In this document: in pieces, positions 53,929 through 64,000 of the stretch
How positions within the stretch are numbered: the stretch's first letter is position 1
Layout of the letters: each line of letters starts with the position of its first letter
From: Vitis vinifera
Lineage: Eukaryota; Streptophyta; Magnoliopsida; Vitales; Vitaceae
Direction: 5' to 3'
Assembly (NCBI RefSeq): GCF_030704535.1
Contig: NC_081818.1
Location: 26,983,501 to 27,047,500, forward strand
Length of the DNA stretch: 64,000 nucleotides
Notes under the pieces: model-generated
Database searches by the model: none
What the model was told of the DNA's origin: nothing
The model's input: the letters and a program-made list of their open reading frames with translations, nothing else
Made by a program: the position numbers and the translations under genes

Positions 53929-54834
53929 TGTAGACCCCCTGTTTTAAACCAAGTGTATTGGTTCAAGGGTACGTTTTTTTTTATTATTATTGCCTTCTTT
54001 TATTATTTTTATAAGTTGAAGCAAGGTGGCATTTCAAGGATGATCCCGGAGTGGGATTTAATGAGGAGGGGACCTCCCTTTCGGCATGAAAGCAGCTACG
54101 AGAGATGGGATGTGCAGCAAGTCAAGATGGCAGGGGCCATGCTGGTGATTGGAGGGCCATGCTGCTGATGCGAGGAACAGTAGGGCAAGTAATGGTTTGC
54201 CAAAGAAGATAGGAACAGGGGAGGATATAAAAAAGGGGAGAGGAGAGCTGCTGAGCAAGGATTTTTTTGGGGAGCATTGTATCTTTTCTGGAGGTTTTCT
54301 TTGAGAATGACGAATCCCACTCGAAGCTAAGGGTGTGCATGGTTTGAGCAGAATTTTTCCCAGGTATGTTTGTTTTTTAGTCGTTTTGCTATGATCTCAT
54401 TCACACTTCTATTCTTCTTTATTTTTTTTTTAATTTTTTTTATTTTTATTTATTTATTTTTTTTGAATTCCTAGACATTGTTTGTGTTGATATGGACATC
54501 ATGATCACCTATTCGTTTGCTGAATCTGATTGCTGGTTACCTTGCTCTGTTTTAGTCGTATTCTTAGGTTCTTTGTTTTTCTCTCTGTAAGCAGCTTGAC
54601 TCATTCTTGAGTCTTATACTTGGTGAACACATGTATGTTTCCATGTTTGTCCCACCTGTTCATAGCCCACTGATTTTGAAACATGCAACCTGGTTCTCTT
54701 GGTTCATTCCAATTCTATATTTTCATGCTCTGTTTTGGATGCCTTTCCTGGTCTCTGATACTTATTTATGAAGAACGGGATGGAAATTTATGCTGAGAAA
54801 AGATATCCTGAACCTTTTCTCTTTCTTTGTCGTC

Positions 54835-55260
54835 AATATTGTGAGTGGTGGGGTGCGTGCTGTTGGAGGGATTGGCAAACCCTTGAGTGCAAGACCAGTT
54901 ACACGGGTTCTATTGGCTGAGCTTCTCGGTCAATATTTGGTTTCCTGTAGGGTGGTCATCAGGGACAAGGAAGCTTGACACTAGGTATTGCTACAATTGG
55001 TCACGTTGGGCTCCATTTTGAGAATCAAAAGCTAACGAATTTCAGTCCAAGGGCAATGAAAATGAAGATTCGACTGTGATTAATCTAGCTCAAAGCATTC
55101 GCAGTGCTTTCTTCCCAAGTTTCAGCCAGGATGGGAAGTTTCTTGTGTTTTTATCCGTAAAAGAAGTTCTTTGGATTCTGGAGCACATTCTGCAGCTGTT
55201 TCACTTCACACAATTGCTTGGCCTATCAATGGGAACCCTGCCCGCCTACATAGTTGATGT
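54835..55260 (+). pseudogene. Captured, degenerate fragment of an acylamino-acid-releasing enzyme gene
   Basis: Within the solo LTR. The plus strand shows segments typical of the N-terminal beta-propeller half of plant AARE (acyl-peptide hydrolase): VRAVGGIGKPLS near 54858, a WSSGTRKL-like stretch followed by YCYN near 54955-55000, and VINLAQSIRSAFFPSF then DGKFLVFLS near 55075-55155. The order matches the enzyme. The peptidase domain is absent. It is one part of a dead element and cannot make the enzyme. Confidence 0.75.
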
Positions 55261-55369
55261 GATTCCTTATTGTGATGGCTGCTAAGAATGAGGAACCTAG
55301 AAAGAGTGATGAGGAGTTAAGACCGGCAGCTTCTCCTTGGTGCTATTTGCTATTGTGGTGACAGTGAGC

Positions 55370-55960
55370 ACCATGTTGATCCTAACTTTCCACCCTCAAC
55401 CCTCTCACCCTCTCATCACTCACGTTTCCCAGCCACTCTGCCTCTATACCCATATCTCACCCCCAATGCATGTCATCACACTCCCACACTCCACTATACC
55501 CGTCATTCATCTATCCATCTCTCCCTCTAAGTCTTCATACCCATTGTCATCCATTATAGCCATCATGCCATCCCACTAAACCCATTTTCCTATTTCCTCA
55601 TATCCATCTTTCATGCCTCCATGCGTATCACTTCTTTTTAACACCACCATACCCCCCACATTTTCACCATGCATAGCCACCTTTCATACCCATCTCTTCC
55701 CCTCTTGGCATGGCCATGCACGACCACATTGAACCCATTCCATGCACACCACATGCATGTGTGTACTCATCCCACCACCATTGGACTCACTTCCTCTCCT
55801 CAATTCACTCACCACCTATTCCTCACCCATTTATCTCTCATCTCTATGCCCATCTTTTTCTCCTTACCCATCTTTTGTTCCCGCCACCTTTCCTCTCTCT
55901 ATCACCACCTACCCATTTTCTCACCTCATGCCCACTATACTCAAGGCCAATCTCATGCAC
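55370..55960 (+). repeat. C/T-rich low-complexity tract in the LTR
   Basis: About 590 bp on the plus strand, almost without G. It is made of degenerate CAC, CCCAT and CTC words, giving open frames rich in His, Pro, Ser and Thr that have no protein meaning. It separates the two captured gene pieces. Confidence 0.8.
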
Positions 55961-56170
55961 TGGTAGATATATATGCAAGGCATGGAGATGAAGCTGTTGG
56001 ATGTTTCTTTGAAATGCTCAACTAAGGGATAAAAGCAAATGACGTTTGTCTTCATGGGTTTGTTTACAATGTGTATTCATGCAAGGTTAGGTTGGTAAGG
56101 AGCTGTTTCAATGCTATGGAAAAGGAGTTCATTCACTGGCATCTAAGGCCCCACGTGTATTGGGTTGATG
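55960..56170 (+). pseudogene. Captured, degenerate PPR-protein fragment
   Basis: Within the solo LTR. The segment reads ALVDIYARHGDEAVGCFFEM near 55958-56018, then IKANDV, and RSCFNAMEKEFIHWHLRPHV at 56098-56158. This is the pattern of the last PPR repeats of a PLS-class plant PPR protein (LVDMYAR-G ... AL--F--M ... PNDVTF ... G---F--M ... PHVEHY). It is unrelated to the PPR gene at the left edge of the window. It is degenerate and part of a dead element. Confidence 0.65.
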
Positions 56171-57890
56171 GGAAAATGGGTTTGTGGCTTTTTTTTTATT
56201 ATTTGTTTGTTTGCTTTTCTTTAAGTACACGCCTGTTTTCCATGCTAAGGTCATTCCTTTTTTTTTTTATCATTTTCTTGGTTTTTTCCAACTTTTGATG
56301 CGAAAGATTCATTTTCAAAATTTTATTTTTAATTTAATTATTTAAAAAAACTCCCATTAAAATATATATATATATATATATGTATATATAGTTTTCAAAA
56401 CTTTGACCTCTCAAACTTTAATTATTTTATTTATTTATTTATTTATTTTTAAAATTTCATCCTTAAAATAATTTTTCGGGTTTCCACTTTTCGAAATTTA
56501 ATTTTCCGACATTCTATCTCTAAATAATTTTTCAATTTTCCAATTCTTAAGTTCACTTCCCAATTTTCACAATTATTTACCTAATCATTATTACTATTTT
56601 TCCATTCGTTTATCCATTCACTTATTCTTTTATTTAAAATCTCATTTCTAAATAACTCTTCAAACTTTCAATCTCAAATATTTCACTATTCACGGTCATT
56701 CGTTTAAATATTATTCTCATTATTATTATTATTATTTCATTCATTTATTTTACAAATTCCAATAATTAAGGTTCAATTTTTCAAGATTCCGTTTTCTAAA
56801 TTTAATTTTTAATCTAAAAAATTCCACTATTCACATTAAGTTGTTTAATGATTATTTTCGTTATTATTATTATCCTATTCATTTATTTATTCACTTATTC
56901 ATATATTTAAAATCTCATCCCCAAATAATTTCTCAAAATGTCAATCTCTAAATTCAAATCTCCAATCTCTAAAATTCTATTTTTCGCAATTATTTACCTA
57001 ATCTTTATAATTTCATCATTATTATTATTCCATTTATTTATTTATTCACTCATTCGTTATTTAAGATTTTGTCTTTAAATAATTCTTCAAAATTCCGATT
57101 CCTAAATTTAGTTCTTCGAAATTTCAATTCCTTTCAAATTTAATTTCTAAAATTCTCATTCTTGTATTTAATTTCAAAAATTTCAATTTTCAAATAAATT
57201 TCAAAAATCCGGTTTTCCCTTGAACAGTTTTTAATTTCTATTTGGTGACGCATGTGATATGTTTTGTACTCTTTATTATACACTAACCTCACTTCTTGAT
57301 AACGCCTCATGGATCACTGCCCAGGTACGCATCTACATCCGCTCTGGTCATTTTCGATATGCATGTTTAGATTCTCACGTGTGCATGATCACTCTGAGTA
57401 TTCATTGATTTCCTCATCAATTGTCACGATTACTTCATTTTATTAGTAGAGACCCGTTTTTAGGGACTTAGAAGGGTGCTACGGTTTTTACCGTACCTTC
57501 CTGATAAGTAACCTGACCCCCGAACCCGATCCGGTTTTTCACATACCATCTTTTCCAAAACAAGGAGTCACACTTAGGGTTTTTCTTTCTTATTTTGTTT
57601 GCCCTTTAAAAATAAAACAAAAATAAGTGGCGACTCCAAGTCATTTTCTTAATCAACAAAAATCATTTTTTCGAAATTAAAATCGAGCTCGCCTTCGAGT
57701 GGGAAACGCATGAGCCAAAATGCGGGGTCTACACACTCACATGTCTAAGTTTTTTAAAAGGCCTAAAATGTATATTTTTTTATGCTTCAACGGACGATTT
57801 TGACCCAAAATTCAAGGAAGAACCTATTGAATTGGATTCCAAAGTTACGGTACATTAAGAGAGAATGGGTAGAAAAAGAAAGGGAAGGTA

Positions 57891-60720
57891 TAACAATTTA
57901 TTTAAGCAAAAACTAAAATAATAGGTTTTAAAGAATATAAAAATAATAAAATATCATTAAATCAAAATTAGATTTTTTTTTATTTATAAAAACTAAAATA
58001 AAACCTAGATAACAAGTTTCAGCCTATTTCGTAACTTTTCGAAAACAGTTTCTATGAATAATTTTTTAAAACTATTGTCTAATATTTTGTAAAATAAAAA
58101 CCTAAAATGTTTTTAATATATTTAAATATATTTTTAAAATAATTTTTATGTCCAATGTTATATTTTTTTTTTTATTTTATATGTTTTATAATTATTTTTT
58201 AAAACAATCTCAAAAAAAAATTAATCAAAAATAGTTTTTCATTGCTAAATATATATTTTTTATTTTATTATTCTAAAAAATAAAAAACTATTCTCAAAAA
58301 TAGTTATAAAAAGAATCTTCGTTTTTCAAATTATTGTTTTCTTAAGCGCTAAGTTATTTCAATGAAGTCAACCACAAAGTATTGAAATCAAAACTAGGTA
58401 GATTAATATTTTTAACTAATAAAATAATTATATACAATGGCTTTCCTTTTCATGAGTCGAATAATATAATACAAGCATTAGGCAAAGCGATTTTCAAATT
58501 ATTATCATTTATAAATGCTATTTGATGACATCATAGTGAATGTGACATTTCCATAAACTTCTTTATTACGATGTATTAGTCAAGTAGAAATTTGTTTCAT
58601 GTGGAAAAATTTAACGTAAATATTGTCATAACGACTAATTTATCTAGTCTTGGTCTCTTTCTTTTTTTTCTTTTTAAATTAAAAATTATTTGTAACTTCT
58701 AAGTAAAATATAATAATTCTTCTATAAATAAATAAATTTACCCAATCTCTTTAAAATAAAATTTTTTTAATGCCTCAAATTTTTTTAAATCATAACTTTC
58801 CAATATAATGAGAATATGTCTTTTTCATATAGAAACTCTTTCAATAATTATCATTATTCTATATTGACTTTTCCTTTTCCTGGATGACCTCCCTTTTTCT
58901 AATCAGGCTTAATAATAATAATAATAATAATCAAAACTATAAATTATTTTATTTTAAATATTTTTCTATATTTTTTTATTAGTTTAAAATAAAAAAGTTT
59001 GAATCAAATCCCATGTTTTATTTTCAACCAAAATTTTGGTTTTTTCGTCTTTTCCTATTCTTTCCCATCGACCAAATGGTTTGCTGAACTTATAGGAGAA
59101 AACTTAATTTTTAAATTCTTTAAAACTAATCTAAATTGGTATTGAATTGCAATTTTGCAAGAGTTACCCAAATCCCCAATGGATATGAAGGACAATAAAT
59201 TGTCATATTTCCATTCACCTTATATAATACATTTTCATACAAAAGATAAAAGATGCATTTTGTAAATGTCTTTTTAGATAGTAACTCTCCTTATTGTAAC
59301 TCTTTGGTATAATGAAAAGATGTCTTTTTCAATAATAACCCCTTTAATAAAAACTATTATTTTAGATTGACTTTTCATTATCCCATACCATTTCCTTCTT
59401 TTAATTAGACTTAATGATAATAATAATATTCAAAACTATAAATTAACTATTTTAAAATAATTATACTATTTTGTTTTAAATATTTTCCTACTTTTTTATT
59501 AGTTTAAAATAAAACTTAAAGATAAAGTAATTATTTTAAAGAAATAATGATAATGTTATAAAAATTCACTTTAGTTAAATATTAAGGTTGAGAATAAAAT
59601 TATATTTTTAAAAGCATAATTTTAATATTATAAATATTCATTATATTAAAAATAATATCGTAAAACATTTTTACCAAAAAACACCCCTATAAAAAAATTA
59701 ATTAATTTAATTTTCTTGTATAATACGTTTTTATATGGAAGATGTCTTTTTAAATGTTAACTCCGATGTCTTTTCAAATGTTTACTCCACTTATAATGAC
59801 TTTGGGAATATGTCTTTTCAAATGTTAATTCCTCGTTATGGTGGAAAGATAATTGAAGATGTCTTTTTTACATAGACTTTTCATTTTCCCATCATACTTT
59901 TCTTCTTCTAATAATAATAATAAAAAAAATGTCTTTTTCAAATAGACTATTCGTTCTCCCATCACATAACGAGCGTTACCTTCCAAAGAGATGTCTTTTT
60001 AAATGTTAACTCCGATGTCTTTAATTCCTCGTTATGGTGGAAAGATAACTAAAGATGTTTTTTTTACATAGACTTTACATTCTCCCATCATACTTTTCTT
60101 CTTCTAATAATAATAAAAAAATATATATATCTTTTTCAAATAGGCTTTTCGTTCTCCCATCACATAATGAACGTTGCCTTCTAAAGAGATGTCTTTTCCA
60201 ATTTTCCACCACAATAAACATTATCTTCTTCATTTAAGAATAATAATAATAACAATATATGTTTTTTTTTCAATTGGACTTTTGATTCTTCCTCTGCAAT
60301 AAGCATTACCTTCTAATAATAGTAATAATAATAATAATGTTGTATTTTCCAAATAAACTTTGCATTCTCCCACCATAATGAACATCACCTTCTACTACTA
60401 CAACTACTATTGCTAATAATAATAATAATAATAATAATAATTTGAAGATTATTATTATTATTTAAAGCTATAAATTACCTATTTTTAAATAATTATATGG
60501 TTTTATTTTAAATATTTTTCTATTTTTTCTTAGTTTAAAAAAAAAACAAAGTTAAAGTAATTATTTTAAAGAAATAATGATAACATTATAAAAATTCATT
60601 TTAGTTAAATATTATGGTTGGGAATATAATTATAATTTTAATATTATATATTCATTAGTTAAAAAGTAATTTCTTATATAAACTAAGGTTTCAATAAGAT
60701 AATTTTATGTTTTTTACTTA
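57891..60720. repeat. AT-rich region built of local duplications
   Basis: No gene is seen. A 190-250-bp unit is tandemly repeated at about 59757-60007 and 60008-60200, both with TTCCTCGTTATGGTGGAAAGA and TTCTCCCATCACATAA; shorter relatives follow to 60410. A second duplicated block, about 59420-59640 and 60465-60660, shares AAGTAATTATTTTAAAGAAA and ATAATGATAA. A third, more diverged relative lies at 58795-59000. TAA microsatellites occur at 58907-58930 and 60414-60442. The part 58010-58320 has loosely complementary ends and may be a decayed inverted-repeat element. Confidence 0.65.
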
Positions 60721-61425
60721 GAAGATGACAACTGGAGCAGTGGAGCGGGTAGCGGCTTGCGGGAGAAGAAAGAAATAGGGGATGGGTGAAAATCTTAAAA
60801 TGGAGCAAGAGAGGTTGAAGAAGGGTTCGAAGACAAATTGGAGACAACTTAAGGAAGAGAGAGGGTGAGCTGTTTGAAATGAGGGGGATGTCCGAAAACA
60901 GAGAAGGGGCACAACTGAACAAAAATGAGGAAAACTAAAGGAGAGGAGACAAAAAGGAGCTTCACTGGAGGAGCTCAGGTATGGCCGTTATGGGTACCTT
61001 TGCTTTGGGATTTCTTTATTTTCCTTCCTTGCCATTGTTGATCTTGAGCATCGTTTGTCGTGGATTGGATCTTGTTGAATCTAAGCTCGCTTCACACTTG
61101 CTTTGTTTTGGTCTCTTTTTAGTTTCTTTGATTTCTCCTATAAATGAGTGAGATATTGGTTTGTCTTCTCAGAATTTGATATTTGTTTAATTGCACAAGT
61201 GCTCACCTTTCGTTCCTCTCGTTTGTATCCATTCAGTACAACATGAAAGTGAGTTTAGTTTACTTTTAGAGCATGCTCTGTTTCTTAGAATCCGTCCAAA
61301 GCTTCCATCAAAATCCTAGATTTATGCTTGCCCATGAACCCCACTTAACCCTATTCCTCAAACCCCCTAAGCCCCTCAACCTTCTTTTCTTCTCCATCAA
61401 TCTTAATACCAAAAGTGAAATAAAA

Positions 61426-61870
61426 ATGCCCTCAAACCCTCCAAAATCCTCGATTGTGGTTCATAGAATCAACAATCCTAATAGCATTACCACTACCACC
61501 ACCTACTTATGTCGCCGCGATTAACAATAATACTTCAACCATGCCTCCTCACAAGCAAGTTCAGAAGCGGTCTCCTCTAACGAGCGCCACCCAGGCCCCC
61601 GACGTTGTGTCACGCCACCACACCCACTTTGTCGGCCCTAATCAATGTTGTTCCGCCGTCGTCCAGCAAATCGTCGTCCCTGTCTCCACCGTATGGTCCG
61701 TCGTCCGCCGCTTTGACAATCCTCAAGCCTACAAGCACTTCGTCAAGAGTTGCCACGTTGTTGTTGGCGACAACGATGTCGGCACTCTTCGCGAGGTCCA
61801 CGTCATATCCAACCTCCCCGTAGCCAACAGAACCAAAGTGCTCCAAGTAGTTCCTCCTAGGTTGGTGCTA
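61426..61870 (+). pseudogene. PYR/PYL/RCAR abscisic-acid receptor pseudogene (PYL4-6 type), 3' half missing
   Basis: ATG at 61426 opens MPSNPPKSSIVVHRINNPNS, as in the PYL4-6 group. A frame change after the Thr run (near 61500) moves the match to the +2 frame: TMPPHKQVQKRSPL, then HHTHFVGPNQCCSAVVQQI, VSTVWSVVRRFDNPQAYKHF and VVVGDNDVGTLREVHVIS. The ligand-gate loop SGLPA reads SNLPV. Homology then stops near 61853, so the latch (HRL) and the C-terminal half are absent. A stop follows at about 61890. The 5' flank looks like a normal gene leader, so this is a DNA-level copy; intronless structure is normal for this subgroup. It cannot bind ABA or PP2C. Confidence 0.85.
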
Positions 61871-62229
61871 CGTCTTCAAAGGAGTGTTGTGTAGGTGCGG
61901 TGCACCAAGGAGGATGGCCAAAGCGAACAACCACCACTTATCACCACCAACCCCCAACAACCACCCTCACTCTCACAGTCACCTCAACCGATCCCTCCTC
62001 CTCCTCCTTCTCCCACGCCCAAGGTAAGCAACAAACGTGGGGATGTGTTCGCGTTTAATAGGCCGACATCGGAGAGGATCATGGAGTGGGTTGTGAGTGC
62101 CAACAGTACATGGAATGAGTTTGGTTGGGACAATCTCTTGCATGGCATACATGGCCACCTTTGGTGGGCCATTCTTAAAACTCACGTGCCTCTTTCCTCA
62201 TCCATCTTCATGCATGCTGTTAGAAATAT
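61871..62229. other. Unassigned sequence after the PYL pseudogene
   Basis: A plus-strand frame 61895-62242 encodes a Pro-rich stretch and then RIMEWVVSANSTWNEFGWDN and HGHLWWAILKTHVPL. I do not recognise it. It lies where the rest of the PYL gene should be. Confidence 0.4.
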
Positions 62230-63530
62230 GAGGCTAATCTAACCTATGGTAATCACCCTAGAGAAGGGGTGAATAGGGTGATGGTCTCTTTTCGTAAATT
62301 TAAACTATGTGAATGAAGAGACAATTATATGCAAGTATATAATAAGCAATATAAATACAATTGCATATAAATTAAAAGAGTAGGAAAGAGAGAATTCAAA
62401 CACAAGAATTTATAGTGGTTCGACGCAACCCGGCCTACATCTACTCTCCTCTAGCTTCAATCCCGATCTTGAGATTCCACTAATTAAAGGCTTCCAAACC
62501 AAGCCTTCAAGCAATACAATTGGATTATGGTTCCAAGTACCCTTTACACTTCTCAAGAAATACCACACTCTTAAGAAACTTCTTCTCAAATGTTTACAAA
62601 TAAATGATCTCACAAAAATCCTAGCACAAAAACTTTAAGCTCAAATGATATAAGAAAACTAGAATTGAAAGGTGCACTAAGGATATGCAAGTTTTAGAAC
62701 AATTGTACACTCAAAAACACTCTTCCAAGGCTAAAAAATAATAAAGAAAGGTTTGGGAAGGTTAAGCTTTTTAAACAATGAAGATTGGAGCATTTTTATA
62801 GAAGAGAAAAACCAAAATAACCGTTTGGGGGTTCGACCGATCGAGCTAGAGGTCGACCGGTTAACTAGCTGTTAGCATTTAATACTTGGCAGGTGATTGT
62901 TGGGCCTTAACTGGACCTTAATCGGACCTCGACCGGACCTCAAATGGACCTCAACCAGTTGAGGTTCAACCTTGACCTGTTGAACAACCGTTCTGGAAGA
63001 AAGAGAAAGTTTTTTGCACCCTCGACCGGTTGAGCTGGAGGTTTACCCGGGCCTCGACCAATTAAGCTGTGGGTTGACCCAGACCTCGACCGGTTGAGCT
63101 TTCGGTCGACTGGTTCCTCATCTGGTTGAGCCGTTTTTTGGCTCAACAACCAAAATTTTCAACTTAAAACCTTTTAAAACAAGTTTGAAAGACATTTAAT
63201 ACAATGTTTTAGTTGAAAACATTAAATCATTCAATTCTTAAAATATTTAAAACAAAATAACTCTTGAATGATTTTGGTGCATAAGTAAATAATGTAATGC
63301 ATGAAAATCCTAGTGCACCAACAACCTTACAAAGTGATCTTATGAAGTTTGGGTCTTGAAAAACACTTATCTTTGAAGTGGTCTTCTTCTTCATAATTTC
63401 TCCTTGGCTTGATTTGTCTTTGTGATTTGCGACTTTGGAAATCATCTTACCTAATCACACTTAAAATATAATCATTAATTCTAAACTTTGTTTTGTTATC
63501 ATCAAAATAAAGATTAACCAAACCTTGGTT
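62230..63530. mobile_element. LTR-retrotransposon-derived fragment (family unresolved)
   Basis: Contains CACCCTAGAGAAGGGGTGAA followed by TAGGGTG, and ATTTATAGTGGTTCGACGCA then a CCTACATCTACTC word, a combination I associate with LTR parts of plant retrotransposons. No coding domain and no clear ends were found. A 40-bp minisatellite lies at 62830-63130. Confidence 0.5.
62830..63130. repeat. Minisatellite built on TCGACCGGTTGAGC
   Basis: About seven imperfect copies of a 35-45-bp unit with CTCGACCGGTTGAGCT and GAGGTTGACCC words. It is markedly G+C-rich against its surroundings. Confidence 0.75.
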
Positions 63531-63559
63531 TCACACATGTTTTTAAAAAATTGGTTTTA

Positions 63560-64000
63560 AAAAAAAACAAATCTTGTTTTGACTCCACAATTTTTCATCT
63601 TTAGAATTTTTAAGTCCCAAATTCCATTTTCCAATGATTTTCCAAAAATTCCAATTCTTAAATTTAATTTTCAAAACTTCAATCTTCATTTAATTTCCAA
63701 AACTCCAATTCCCAAATAATTTTCAAAATTCCAATTTCTTTTAAATTTAACTTCCAAAATTCCAATCCTTAAATTTAAAATCTCCAATTCTCAAATAATT
63801 TTCAAAATCCCAATTTCTTTTAAATTTAATTTTCAAAATTCCAATTTCTTTCAAATTTAATTTTCAAAACTGCAATTCTTAAATTTAATTTTCATAGCAC
63901 CAATTCTCAAATAATTTTCAAAATTCCAATTCCTTTCAAATTTAATTTCCAAAATCTCAATTTCTTTCAAATTTAATTTCCAAAATTCCAATTCTTAAAT
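63560..64000. repeat. AATTCC-type degenerate repeat tract, running off the window
   Basis: Units of 25-35 bp such as TTTAATTTCCAAAATTCC, AATTCTTAAATTTAATTTTC and AAATAATTTTCAAAATTCC. The same vocabulary fills 56290-57240 inside the 3.8-kb solo LTR, so this is probably part of another LTR of that family. Confidence 0.65.

Larger units (their letters stand above)
53924..57738 (+). mobile_element. Solo LTR, Ty3/gypsy Ogre/Tat-like, 3805 bp, carrying host gene pieces
   Basis: The LTR is 53929-57733, beginning TGTAGACCCCCTGTTTT and ending AAATGCGGGGTCTACA. A 5-bp duplication, CACTC, flanks it (53924-53928 and 57734-57738). The uninterrupted target can be read from the related unit at 53160, so the ends are well fixed. 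The right end has the signature I associate with Ogre/Tat LTRs (TGCTACGGTTTTTACCGTAC; GTGGCGACTCCAAGTC; CGAGTGGGAAACGCATGAG). Parts in order: U3-like left part with a TATA-like box (54226-54232), a GA-rich leader, degenerate acylamino-acid-releasing-enzyme sequence (54835-55260), a C/T-rich tract (55370-55960), a degenerate PPR piece (55960-56170), AATTCC-type degenerate repeats (56290-57240), and the conserved tail. No second LTR or internal domain is present. It is inactive. Confidence 0.85.
53590..57890. repeat. Second copy of an ancient local duplication, split by the 3.8-kb LTR
   Basis: Blocks of 53036-53330 recur in order around the LTR: GAAGTTTCGATTGTCATACG versus GAAGTCTCAATTGTCATACG; GATGATGTGGCACTC before the LTR versus GAATGATGTGACACTC; and AAGTTTTTTAAAAGG and AGAGAATGGGTAGAA after it (57748, 57860) versus the same words at 53216 and 53318. 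The LTR therefore landed in the second unit after the duplication arose. Confidence 0.7.

Noticed and set aside
55669-56025. 118-codon His/Pro/Ser/Thr-rich open frame
   Set aside because: It is a by-product of the C/T-rich low-complexity tract in the solo LTR.

Overview
The window is plant nuclear DNA from a eudicot, most likely grapevine (Vitis) or a close relative. The genes have many short GT-AG introns, the spacers are AT-rich, and host genes are mixed with LTR-element remnants, LINEs, a SINE and small terminal-inverted-repeat elements. The species is an inference from recalled protein similarity; no search was run. Exon boundaries were worked out by hand from splice sites, reading phase and remembered homologues.

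Layout. (1) 1-3623, minus: 5' eight exons of a mitochondrial-type PPR protein gene that continues beyond base 1. (2) 7373-15738, plus: SGF29, the chromatin-reading subunit of SAGA, 270 aa in nine exons; its long introns hold a SINE, a related pair of dispersed repeats, a perfect 48-bp inverted repeat and a decayed copy of exon 4. (3) 16933-18396, plus: intronless chloroplast EF-Tu (tufA). (4) 18990-22565: a small inverted-repeat element and two truncated L1-type LINEs in opposite orientation. (5) 23730-32886, minus: three tandem GDSL esterase/lipase genes, of which the 3'-most is a pseudogene. (6) 33566-35596: a solo LTR with a 5-bp target duplication. (7) 36907-40179, plus: SURF2, 273 aa. (8) 40595-45375, minus: uridine kinase/UPRT-like protein, 14 exons, 448 aa. 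(9) 46775-51265, minus: PMT9-like methyltransferase, 7 exons, 612 aa. (10) 53929-57733: a 3.8-kb solo LTR of Ogre/Tat type carrying degenerate pieces of two unrelated host genes, an acylamino-acid-releasing enzyme and a PPR protein. (11) 57739-64000: duplicated AT-rich DNA, a broken PYL-type ABA-receptor gene, a further LTR-element fragment, and a repeat tract like the one inside the 3.8-kb LTR.

The intact genes are housekeeping functions (organelle gene expression, plastid translation, histone acetylation, ribosome/nucleolus-linked growth, pyrimidine salvage, Golgi wall-polysaccharide methylation) and do not form one pathway. Their neighbourhood (PMT9-like, SURF2, GDSL; also SGF29 and UKL) resembles gene groups I recall on Arabidopsis chromosomes 5 and 3, so it looks like conserved synteny. 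The most unusual part is the right-hand 10 kb, where an LTR family seems to have picked up host gene pieces more than once.
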